The notes beneath the pieces were generated by a model, which was not told the DNA's origin, did not search any database, and worked only from the letters and a program-made list of their open reading frames with translations. DNA of 6,758 bases from CAUZEO01 sp963578625 (GTDB lineage Bacteria > Verrucomicrobiota > Kiritimatiellia > SLOV01), in contig CAUZEO010000293.1 of the NCBI GenBank assembly GCA_963578625.1, positions 1 through 6,758 on the forward strand, written 5' to 3'. The stretch's first letter is position 1. Every line of letters begins with the position of its first letter. The position numbers were made by a program, and so were the translations under genes. This document shows, piece by piece, positions 1 to 5,064 of this stretch.

Positions 1-256
1 CACCCGAACCCTCTTGGAGTTCTTTCCGCATCTCGTCAGCCAGTTCCTGGAGACCGGGAACTGCGATCTTACCATGAGCGTAGCTCTCGAAAAATCCATC
101 ATCCAGCACGAGGTCTGCCACGGTCTGCCGGAATGTGCCCAGCAACTGGTCCGTGACCTGGATGCGCCAGGCGCTCCTCTCCCAAAGGGTGTCCGCATCC
201 CAAGTGAAGGATGGGGGAATGCTTGGTGCAGGCGCGTATTGTTTGAGTTCGACCAC
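1..256 (-). CDS. Partial TauD/TfdA-like dioxygenase, N-terminus (runs off left edge)
   Basis: The minus strand is open without a stop from a GTG at 256-254 to the window edge, giving about 85 residues. It begins VELKQYAPAPSIPPSF, contains a W-rich stretch (TWDADTLWERSAWRI) and ends with GLQELADEMRKELQEGSG. That last stretch resembles the early region of TauD/TfdA-family Fe(II)/2-oxoglutarate oxygenases, where a helix is followed by 'eeL..G.Gfvll.G'. The HxD...H iron ligands and the 2-oxoglutarate arginine would lie outside the window, so the family call is by analogy only. The GTG start was chosen because no ATG lies in frame downstream of the methyltransferase stop; it sits 11 bases after that stop with only a weak purine stretch (AAGA) before it. 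It is the third gene of the minus-strand operon. If the family is right, it hydroxylates or desaturates a small molecule in the cytoplasm. It could instead be an unrelated hypothetical protein; coding status is more certain than function. Confidence 0.6.
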   Translation of the reverse strand, partial: MVELKQYAPAPSIPPSFTWDADTLWERSAWRIQVTDQLLGTFRQTVADLVLDDGFFESYAHGKIAVPGLQELADEMRKELQEGSG

Positions 257-267
257 CGGTAACGATC

Positions 268-1023
268 TTAACGGGTTAGCTGGAAGGCCAGATGAAGAGG
301 CTTGTCCTCGAGAGGAGAAAAGAACGCGGGATCCATCGCCAAGTGCTCCGGGCGCGCATGGAGTTCCCGCACGGCCGGCAGCGAGTTGAACCCCGCAGCG
401 GCCAGGGCCTGAAAGTAATCGTCTAACGTTTTGTGGATGCAGCGAACGGGCACGCGGGTTCCGTCGCGTCGCCAGATGCAACCCTCGAAAAGTTCATTGC
501 GCCCGGAAAAGTAGCCGGCTTCGCCTCGTTGAAAGTAGAAGGGAGGATGCTCCTCGTGGAGGAAGGCAAAGAGGGGATGCGGAACGGTAAAGATAAAACG
601 GCCGCCTTCACGCAGGACCCGGTAGACCTCCTGCATGATGGTGGTCATCTTTTCACGGTTTACGTAATTAAAAAGGAAGATGGCAACGACCATGTCAAGG
701 TCCCCGTCCCCGAACCCGGAGAGCTCCGTTGCATCTGAAACGCGGTAGCGGATGCCCAGCGGGGATGCCCTCTCGGCGGCCTCGGCACCGTCGATCATCC
801 TGCTGGAGGAATCAATCCCTTCGACTGAAGCGGCCCCGCGTTCCTTGAGTTGTCGGGCAAAATAGCCTTCCCCGCAACCGAGGTCCAGGACCCGTTGTCC
901 CTGAATCGGCTCGCACCAGGACAGCACGAAGGGACGGGCGGTAAAGTCGGACAGGAGAATCGGTTCCGTCCGTTCCCAGTCCTGGGCAGACCGGTTGTAG
1001 AGGGTTTCGTTTGTTTCGCTCAT
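268..1023 (-). CDS. Class I SAM-dependent methyltransferase
   Basis: This 251-residue cytoplasmic protein is predicted to transfer a methyl group from S-adenosylmethionine to an unknown small-molecule acceptor. The Rossmann-fold motifs are clear and intact: motif I VLDLGCGEGYFA (residues 45-56), the acidic end of strand 2 in VEGID (D71) followed by SSRMI, SDATEL around D97, motif II DMVVAIFLFNYV (110-121), and motif III LREGGRFIFTVPHPLF (137-152). Length and layout fit the Methyltransf_11/25 type found in biosynthetic clusters. The C-terminal part (about 153-251), rich in aromatics and histidines, is probably the substrate cap; nothing in it names the substrate. The ATG overlaps the stop of the upstream cNMP/oxidase gene (ATGA), and no strong ribosome binding site precedes it, so translational coupling is likely. 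A ubiquinone or menaquinone methyltransferase (UbiE-like) is less likely because the characteristic C-terminal motifs are not seen. Confidence 0.9.
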   Translation of the reverse strand: MSETNETLYNRSAQDWERTEPILLSDFTARPFVLSWCEPIQGQRVLDLGCGEGYFARQLKERGAASVEGIDSSSRMIDGAEAAERASPLGIRYRVSDATELSGFGDGDLDMVVAIFLFNYVNREKMTTIMQEVYRVLREGGRFIFTVPHPLFAFLHEEHPPFYFQRGEAGYFSGRNELFEGCIWRRDGTRVPVRCIHKTLDDYFQALAAAGFNSLPAVRELHARPEHLAMDPAFFSPLEDKPLHLAFQLTR

Positions 1024-2270
1024 GAACCGGGAGGCCTGTTCCGGGCGCGGTCGTGCATCCAGTCCCAGAACCGGGTGCGGAACCCAAGGGCCTTGAGCAT
1101 GCCTTTGCGCAGGTCGATACGGTTCCCGGGGATTTCTGCAAAATCATGGGCAATGCGCAACAGGGCCTCGTGGTGATCGTCGTCGACTTCACAATGCAGC
1201 TCGAAGAATACGTAGTCCCGTCGCTCGATGGTTCCCAGGCGCTTGAGCGCCCGGATAATGGGCGAGTAGATCTTGTTCACGATGTTCTCGGTTCCCAGCC
1301 CGATGGCCCCTACGGCCTCGGCGGAGGATCCGTTTGCGAGCAGGAGGTAGAAGGATTCCCGCCAGCACACGACCTCGAGGGCATCATCTTGCCCATCGGG
1401 GTCGGGGTCTTGCACTCCGATGGCCCGTTGAAAGCGCTCAAAGAGCTTGGGGTGGGGAATGCCCTGGACCCAGGCGGGGTCGATTCCATACTCGGTAAGG
1501 ATCTCCAGTTCCTCGTCATCGAGGGTGCCGCTTTCCTCGGTCAGGTTTTGCAGCAGGGTGTTGCGGTGGTCGGCCGATTCCAGCTTGGAGATGACCACGG
1601 TCAGGTAGCGCGGAAAATGCGCGCAGTAGCCAGGATATTGCTGGGCGAAGTCACGGAGGGCCCAGGGCAGGTCCGGCAGGTTTCCCTCGGCGAGATCGCT
1701 CAAATAGGGGTGGCAGACCGCGGGGTGTGCAAGAGCCTCCTCGACGAGCCCCTGCAGATAGGTTTCCGTCGGGGTATCGTCGGTGGACAATGCATCGGGG
1801 ATGGCGGGGATCCTGGAGAGTTCAGACTGGATATGCTCGTCGGACCATTCTGTCCGCAGTCGTAATGACACCCGGGCTGCGAGGGCCTGCATCAGGTCGG
1901 CAAGCGCGCTGGGGTTGCCGGACAGGTTGGACATGACCTCCGCGTGGCGTAGCTTGATTACGCGGGCATCTTCTAGAACGGTGACAGTGGCAGATCTGGG
2001 ACGTTGATCGACGAAGGCGATTTCCCCGACCACGTCGCCTGCCTCGACCGTGGCGAGGGTCTGCTCCCCATCTTCTGTTTTTCGAGAGACCCGCAAGGAG
2101 CCCGATTCCAGGAGGAAGAGGGCCCTCTTATGTTCGCCCTCCGTGACCAGGACGTCTCCCTGGGACACAGCGACCGGCTCCGCCATGCCCAGAAGCAGTT
2201 GATAGGTGTCTTCCGCCACATGCGCTTGGAGCTTCCATGGCGCATCTTGATTACTTTTAGAAAGGCTCAT
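1020..2270 (-). CDS. cNMP-binding domain fused to HDO-type diiron oxidase
   Basis: This 416-residue cytoplasmic protein has two domains. Residues about 12-140 form a cyclic-nucleotide-binding domain (CRP/PKA type). It has SQGDVLVTEGE, the phosphate-binding cassette GEIAFVDQRPRSATV (82-96) with the ribose-contacting E83 and the phosphate-contacting R92, and a following long helix. No helix-turn-helix follows, so it is not a DNA-binding CRP. Residues about 165-405 look like the helical haem-oxygenase-like fold of iron-containing redox enzymes (PqqC/CADD/UndA relatives): NLTEESG (E245/E246), GTENIVNK (E328) and FFELHCEVDDDHHEAL (H359, D363, H366). The H-x3-D-x2-H spacing and the 31-residue gap from E328 match my memory of CADD. 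The histidine expected seven residues after the first glutamate is replaced by D252 or E253. The enzyme may oxidise a small substrate with O2 at two irons under cAMP/cGMP control; that is inference. First gene of the operon, with a good ribosome binding site (AAGGA) 8 bases upstream. Confidence 0.85.
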   Translation of the reverse strand: MSLSKSNQDAPWKLQAHVAEDTYQLLLGMAEPVAVSQGDVLVTEGEHKRALFLLESGSLRVSRKTEDGEQTLATVEAGDVVGEIAFVDQRPRSATVTVLEDARVIKLRHAEVMSNLSGNPSALADLMQALAARVSLRLRTEWSDEHIQSELSRIPAIPDALSTDDTPTETYLQGLVEEALAHPAVCHPYLSDLAEGNLPDLPWALRDFAQQYPGYCAHFPRYLTVVISKLESADHRNTLLQNLTEESGTLDDEELEILTEYGIDPAWVQGIPHPKLFERFQRAIGVQDPDPDGQDDALEVVCWRESFYLLLANGSSAEAVGAIGLGTENIVNKIYSPIIRALKRLGTIERRDYVFFELHCEVDDDHHEALLRIAHDFAEIPGNRIDLRKGMLKALGFRTRFWDWMHDRARNRPPGS

Positions 2271-2278
2271 CTTCGTGG

Positions 2279-2283
2279 TCCTT
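2279..2283 (-). promoter_or_regulatory. Ribosome binding site of the operon
   Basis: AAGGA on the minus strand lies 8 bases before the ATG at 2270. It supports that start and marks the first gene of the operon. A TATAGT hexamer (2285-2290) just upstream looks like a -10 box but is too close to the start and has no -35 partner, so it was not called. Confidence 0.7.
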
Positions 2284-2330
2284 CACTATATTGCTGTCCT
2301 CTACGGACCGAATAACCCATTCAATTCATT

Positions 2331-2602
2331 GATAAGAAATCGCTTTCCTGGCGGCGCGGGCGCAGGCCCGTCGATACCGGCCTGAAAGCTCGCTTTCATG
2401 GTGCGGAGGGTGTCACAACGGGGGCGGAAGCGCAAGAGCGACATCGAAGTCCCTCCGGTCGGTCCGGGGCACGCGGACCGACTGGAGGGGGCACCTTGGG
2501 GCCGAGAGAAGAGAGACCGCTCCCGGCGCGAAGGTTCAGCTGTTCGCGTACATGACCGGTTTGGTGTCGTAATCGGGAAAGGGATCATTGAGCCACGGCT
2601 CG
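2331..2602. repeat. Direct repeat of about 272 bp, copy A (partner 5853-6126)
   Basis: The two copies agree at roughly nine bases in ten by eye, in the same orientation. Long identical runs include the segments around 2361-2384 and 2540-2556. Homology begins at the shared element terminus and ends at the GAG codon of EPWL, 66 bases inside the transposase coding sequence. Upstream of that point the copies are unrelated, so copy B is the shorter remnant. Confidence 0.9.
2451..2489. other. Conserved 16-bp hairpin in IS tail (copy A)
   Basis: The arm CCCTCCGGTCGGTCCG (2451-2466) pairs with CGGACCGACTGGAGGG (2474-2489) around a 7-base loop, with a single G-T mismatch. The equivalent hairpin in copy B (5975-6013) differs in loop and at one stem position but keeps the structure. 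It could be the terminator of the transposase gene or an origin hairpin recognised by the transposase; there is no T-run directly after it on the minus strand, which weakens the terminator reading. Confidence 0.75.
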
Positions 2603-2792
2603 ATGGTGGTCTGAGCAGGAGGGTCTGTTCCGGAGAGAACACGGATGCCCTGCGCCCACAGGCCGCGAGGTGGCGGAGGATGCGCCCGATCACCTCCCGG
2701 TCGTGGGGCAGCACCCGCCGACTGCGGTGCACGTTGAAGCCGGAATGCACCCAACCGCGGAGCATCTGCGCCCGGCCCGGCACTACGTGATG
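2536..2792 (-). pseudogene. IS91-type transposase fragment, internally deleted and frameshifted
   Basis: On the minus strand one frame reads AQMLRGWVHSGFNVHRSRRV (HSGFNVH at 2727-2747), which resembles the H-S-G-F-x-V-H block of the IS91 Y2 transposase. It continues as DREVIGRILRHLA. A second frame then takes over with LWAQGIRVLSG and finishes as EPWLNDPFPDYDTKPVMYANS, stop TGA at 2536. The two frames join cleanly (ILRHL-G-LW) if two bases near 2663-2667 are removed, so there is a 2-base insertion. From HSGF to the stop there are only about 70 residues, against roughly 150-200 expected for the family, and the block that should follow HSGF is missing. An internal deletion near the repeated DRE is therefore likely. 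The N-terminal zinc-binding domain is absent, so the protein cannot be active. Confidence 0.65.
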
Positions 2793-2852
2793 TCACACCG
2801 GAAGCCACCGAGGCTGTCAGCAAACAGTTGATGCCTGGTTTTGGTTAGTTAA

Positions 2853-3062
2853 TGCGAGCCGTATCACTTGAGAAAGTCCCAACGGCAATTCTTTAGCGAC
2901 AGACAGCCGGCCTTCGAAATCAATCTTCCCGGCAGCCCGAAAGCGATCGCTGAATGCCTGGACGCCGTATTTCCGGCGATCCCTTACTGCATTGACTTGA
3001 TTGGCGGCGCATATCTCGAGACGGATGAAGAACATATCGTGGCCTTTCGGCCCAGCAAGTAA
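2853..3062 (+). pseudogene. Hypothetical protein fragment, possibly 5'-truncated
   Basis: An open frame runs from just after a TAA at 2850 to the TAA at 3060-3062. Its second half looks like real protein: AFEINLPGSPKAIAECLDAV, then IPYCIDLIGGAYLETDEE and HIVAFRPSK at the end. I do not recognise the family. The only start codon is a TTG at 2868 without a ribosome binding site, and the frame begins close to the end of IS remnant A. It therefore looks like the last 60-70 codons of a gene whose front was removed by the element. A shorter intact gene of unknown function is the alternative. Minus-strand ORFs over the same bases are less convincing. Confidence 0.4.
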
Positions 3063-3378
3063 CAGGCACACGCCGTGCGTATGCGGTTCGCATCCCAAAG
3101 TGCCAGGTGCTCGCCAAGCGGAACGTTTTCCAACTGTGTTCAGATCTTGGCTTCTCTTTCATGGATTCTTTTTGTTGCACAATCGAATTCAAAACAGCGG
3201 CGGATTCTCGGATGTTACCGATCAATGTCGGTGCAATTGGGAGGAATTCGCACCGTTAAACAACGACAGAGAACTGTTGCATTTGGACTAATATTGAATC
3301 TTAAACTTCCAAAGCTTGACCCTCGCAGATGACCAACATAGCCTGCGTACTTATCCGACTTCCTAAGCTTCTTAGACT
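3063..3378. other. Intergenic region without a gene, upstream of the PEP-CTERM gene
   Basis: No convincing coding sequence is seen here on either strand. It holds one strong inverted repeat (3229-3255), a TAATAT (3289-3294) that could be a -10 box but lacks a matching -35, and a small CTAAG-CTT-CTTAG palindrome (3363-3375) just before the ribosome binding site of the next gene. Confidence 0.5.
3229..3255. other. Inverted repeat upstream of the PEP-CTERM gene
   Basis: CGGTGCAATT (3229-3238) pairs with AATT-c-GCACCG (3245-3255), ten pairs with one bulged C, around the loop GGGAGG. It lies about 135 bases before the start codon. There is no following T-run, so it is not an obvious terminator. 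It may be an operator or a leader hairpin exposing a purine-rich loop. Confidence 0.55.
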
Positions 3379-3384
3379 GAAAGG
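3379..3384 (+). promoter_or_regulatory. Ribosome binding site of the PEP-CTERM gene
   Basis: GAAAGG lies six bases before the ATG at 3391 and supports that start, which also begins a good signal peptide. Confidence 0.65.
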
Positions 3385-3390
3385 CATATC

Positions 3391-4005
3391 ATGAGATTAA
3401 AAGCTACTTCGTTTTCCGTTGTTTTGTTTGCCGCAGGAACTGCCATGGCCAATTTTTCCGGTAGCGAAAGCGGCTTCTTCATCCCAGACCATAGTGCAGC
3501 CGGCATTACCAGCACGATCAACGTTCCCGTTAATGAAACGGTTACCGACGTGACTGTGACGCTGAACGGATTCTCACACACGTGGATTGGCGATTTGACG
3601 GTTCAATTGACAAGTCCCGGTGCTGGGCCCATGGACATCATGTGGCGAACTGGTGACGAGGAAGATGATTGTTGCAGCGACTCTTCGGACGTTTTCGGAA
3701 ACTATACGTTCGCCGATGGCGGCGGCGATTGGTGGGCTGCTGCGTCAGCGGCCGGAAGTTCAGGCGTAATTCCCAATGGAACGTATGGCCCAACCGACTC
3801 AATGGGGGTTGCAACCTCTTTTGTGGCTACGTTTGCCGGTACGAATACGCTTGGAGGCTGGACACTGTTTATCAATGATCAAGTCCTTGGCGACACGGGG
3901 TCGCTGGGCAGTTGGTCCATCAATATCATGTCGGCCCCCATTCCAGAACCGAGCACGTTCGGTTTGGCTGTGTTCGGGTTTGCAGCCTGCCGGCGACGAA
4001 GATAA
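3391..4005 (+). CDS. Secreted P-domain protein with PEP-CTERM sorting signal
   Basis: This 204-residue protein is exported and probably handled by an exosortase. Residues 1-20 are a signal peptide (MRLKATSFSVVLFAAGTAMA, cleavage after AMA). Residues about 38-180 match the proprotein-convertase P-domain, a beta sandwich usually attached to subtilisin-like proteases: INVPVNETVTDVTVTLNGF, SHTWIGDLTVQLTSP, then GGWTLFINDQVLGDTGSLGSW and SINI. The acidic segment DEEDDCCSDSSD (89-100), with a vicinal cysteine pair, is an insertion in a loop. The C-terminus carries the sorting signal PIPEPSTFG (183-191), a short hydrophobic segment (GLAVFGFAAC) and RRRR. The hydrophobic stretch is short but typical. 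There is no protease domain, so the P-domain stands alone as the mature protein, perhaps for surface binding or adhesion. It is a single-gene unit with its own ribosome binding site and a terminator 34 bases after the stop. No exosortase gene is in the window. Confidence 0.93.
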   Translation: MRLKATSFSVVLFAAGTAMANFSGSESGFFIPDHSAAGITSTINVPVNETVTDVTVTLNGFSHTWIGDLTVQLTSPGAGPMDIMWRTGDEEDDCCSDSSDVFGNYTFADGGGDWWAAASAAGSSGVIPNGTYGPTDSMGVATSFVATFAGTNTLGGWTLFINDQVLGDTGSLGSWSINIMSAPIPEPSTFGLAVFGFAACRRRR

Positions 4006-4038
4006 GCCGTCCTCACAAGGCGTAGATATCGAAATCAC

Positions 4039-4075
4039 AAAGACCTTTGCATCAGGCAGGGGTCTTTTTGTTTTT
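4039..4075 (+). terminator. Rho-independent terminator after the PEP-CTERM gene
   Basis: The arms AAAGACCTTTGC (4039-4050) and GCAGGGGTCTTT (4056-4067) form 12 continuous pairs, two of them G-U, around the 5-base loop ATCAG. TTGTTTTTG follows. The minus-strand copy has a weaker T-run, so it may also stop transcription coming from the GGDEF remnant on the other strand. Confidence 0.88.
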
Positions 4076-4166
4076 GCAATATGTCGTGTGCCGACTGCAT
4101 TTCCCGAGCAGGCAAATGCCGTGTATTGCTGCTTTGTTCCTCACGATGAAGGATGGGGCATCCGCT

Positions 4167-4559
4167 CTACGTTACAACCTGGTTGCGACCGGCCTGTTTT
4201 GCCGCCAGCGTTTTGGGCTCACGCGTTCGATCACCTCGGACGGACTGCTGTCCTGATCACTATCCAACTCGACCAAACCACGCTGAGCGTAACGCCAAAA
4301 GTTTCCCCGGTGGTAGCCCGATGTGTTTCGACAGGGCTGCGGATACGTTCGGCGATTTGACCTGCCGTTTCCAGGTTGGTGTTCGGCAGTACCAGGCAGA
4401 TCTCTTCATCTCCGTAGTGGCCTACCCAATCGGCCGCGCGAAGATGTTGCTGGATCACGTCGCAGACTTCGGTCAACGCTTTATCGCTGGTTGGCCAACC
4501 AAATTGCTTGTTGACCAGCCCAAAATGATCCTGGTCAACCAACGCAAGGCAAAGTTTCT
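4167..4559 (-). pseudogene. GGDEF domain (diguanylate cyclase) remnant, frameshifted
   Basis: The minus strand encodes most of a GGDEF domain spread over three frames. The first frame reads LALVDQDHFGLVNKQFGWP, then a helix (LTEVCDVIQQHLRAADWV), the signature region GHYGDEEICLVLPNTN (near 4399-4413), ETAGQIAERIRSPVE and FGVTLSV. The frame then shifts near 4278 to VELDSDQDSSPSEVIERV, and again near 4220 to TLAAKQAGRNQVV, which ends at a natural-looking TAG (4167-4169). Restoring one G at each point rebuilds a normal GGDEF C-terminus. The signature is GDEEI instead of GG(D/E)EF, so even the repaired protein may not make cyclic di-GMP. The N-terminal part of the domain is missing, because IS remnant C begins at 4560 with an in-frame TAG at 4558-4560. 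Both frameshifts fall in G-runs, so sequencing error must be excluded. Confidence 0.8.
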
Positions 4560-4644
4560 ATTGATAAGAAATAGCTTTCCAGGCGCCGCAGTCCAGGAAC
4601 TTGTTCACGATCTCCGGGATGATGGAGCGCAGGAATCCGTAGCG
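4560..4644 (-). mobile_element. IS91-family remnant C: N-terminal coding scrap joined to the 3' terminus
   Basis: Positions 4560-4589 match the terminal 30 bases of remnant A with about three differences (ATTGATAAGAAAT-GCTTTCC-GGCG-CGC). The adjoining 4587-4641 on the minus strand reads YGFLRSIIPEIVNKFLDCG, which resembles the start of the IS91 zinc-binding domain, normally followed by the CxxC-type cysteines. Almost all of the transposase and the 3' tail are missing between the two parts. This looks like an internally deleted derivative of the element, with the join at a shared GGCG/GCGGCG run. Identification of the N-terminal scrap rests on remembered family sequences. Confidence 0.55.
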
Positions 4645-4653
4645 GGGTCATCA

Positions 4654-4765
4654 AAAACCAATGTCTTCTGAAATGAGGAGAATATTCCAGTCATCGTTAT
4701 CCTCGTTGCCGACATTCGAAGGAAGGTTGCTGATATTATCCAATAATCCCCCAGAGAATGTTCAT
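4654..4765 (-). pseudogene. Possible 5' end of the interrupted GGDEF gene
   Basis: From an ATG at 4765 the minus strand reads MNILW. If one G of the GGGGG run is removed, it continues GLLDNISNLPSNV and then DWNILLISEDIGF, ending at a TGA (4651-4653) where remnant C begins. The 'NILLISED' part is like the first strand of a response-regulator receiver domain, which often precedes GGDEF domains. This may therefore be the front of the gene whose rear is at 4167-4559. The link is weak: only about 37 codons remain, a frameshift is needed, and most of a receiver domain would have to be lost. Confidence 0.3.
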
Positions 4766-4775
4766 GGATTTCTCT

Positions 4776-4841
4776 CTAGGAAGCGGGTTTGCGAGCGATT
4801 ATTCCGGGGCAATGGAAATCGCTCGCAAGCGAGCTTTCTAC
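4776..4841. repeat. REPIN-like pair of inverted REP sequences
   Basis: Two 25-base arms face each other around a 16-base loop: 4776-4800 and 4817-4841. Read in the same sense, the arms are CTAGGAAGCGGGTTTGCGAGCGATT and GTAGAAAGCTCGCTTGCGAGCGATT, alike at 20 of 25 positions and identical over the inner 12. Each arm also holds a small internal palindrome, fully kept in the second (GCTCGC-AA-GCGAGC). The second arm begins with GTAG, the tetranucleotide typical of REP sequences mobilised by RAYT (TnpA_REP) transposases; the first has CTAG. It lies just upstream of the ATG at 4765. No RAYT gene is in the window. Confidence 0.7.
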
Positions 4842-5064
4842 ATTACTAGCATTCGCGCGAACCTCTTTTCTTTTGAGTATATCAGGTAGGGCGTGCGATT
4901 CCTTGCGCGCAGTCTCCCATCCTGGCAGCAGCAATGGCGGCGGCCAAGGGACTGGCCGCTCTACTCTTTGTCACAAAGATTAGGATTTATAACAGTTATT
5001 TGACCGCTCAACTCTGCTATTATATTTAATTTGTAATTACTAATTATTAATTGGCCGTCAAGGC
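4842..5064. other. Gene-free spacer with a terminator-like hairpin
   Basis: No gene is supported. The stem GCGGCCA (4940-4946) / TGGCCGC (4953-4959), with a 6-base loop and TCTACTCTTT after it on the plus strand, resembles a weak terminator. From about 4980 to 5050 the DNA becomes strongly AT-rich. A second short palindrome (GGCC-GTCAA-GGCC, 5052-5064) sits right at the stop of the secreted-protein remnant. Confidence 0.45.

Larger units (their letters stand above)
2328..2792 (-). mobile_element. IS91-family element remnant A (C-terminal coding part plus 3' end)
   Basis: This is the right-hand part of an IS91-type (Y2, rolling-circle) insertion sequence. It holds the tail of the transposase gene (2536-2792) and a 3' non-coding tail of about 208 bases (2328-2535). 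The boundary at 2328 is set by comparison with remnants B and C, which share the terminal sequence ATTGATAAGAAAT...GCTTTCC and then diverge. The other boundary, near 2792, is where transposase-like reading stops. The tail is rich in inverted repeats: CAGGCC/GGCCTG (2363-2384), TGAAAGC/GCTTTCA (2383-2398) and a 16-bp hairpin (2451-2489), all retained or nearly so in remnant B. In IS91 and ISCR elements the end downstream of the transposase is the replication origin (oriIS), so this tail probably contains it; that is inference from the family. Confidence 0.7.

Noticed and set aside
1053..1865. 270-codon open frame on the plus strand
   Set aside because: It lies fully antisense to the well-supported cNMP/oxidase gene, has no family resemblance and no ribosome binding site; it is a shadow of high-GC coding sequence.
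2285..2290. TATAGT as the -10 box of the operon
   Set aside because: It is only 14 bases from the start codon, overlaps the ribosome binding site closely and lacks a -35 element.
2301..2783. 160-codon minus-strand frame as one gene
   Set aside because: Only its beginning matches IS91 transposase; after the 2-base shift the true tail is in another frame, and the rest translates non-coding IS tail. The similar frame at 5804-6139 is rejected for the same reason.
3289..3294. TAATAT as the -10 box of the PEP-CTERM gene
   Set aside because: No acceptable -35 hexamer lies 16-18 bases upstream, and no sigma-54 type GG/GC pair is seen.
4153..4671. 172-codon open frame on the plus strand
   Set aside because: It is antisense to the GGDEF remnant and IS remnant C, whose minus-strand readings match known families; it crosses the element boundary without meaning.
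4934..5030. Short plus-strand ORF beginning MAAAKGLAALLFVTK
   Set aside because: The start is followed by a hydrophobic stretch but has no ribosome binding site, uses AT-rich codons after 15 residues, and its beginning is the 4940-4959 hairpin; not enough to call a gene.
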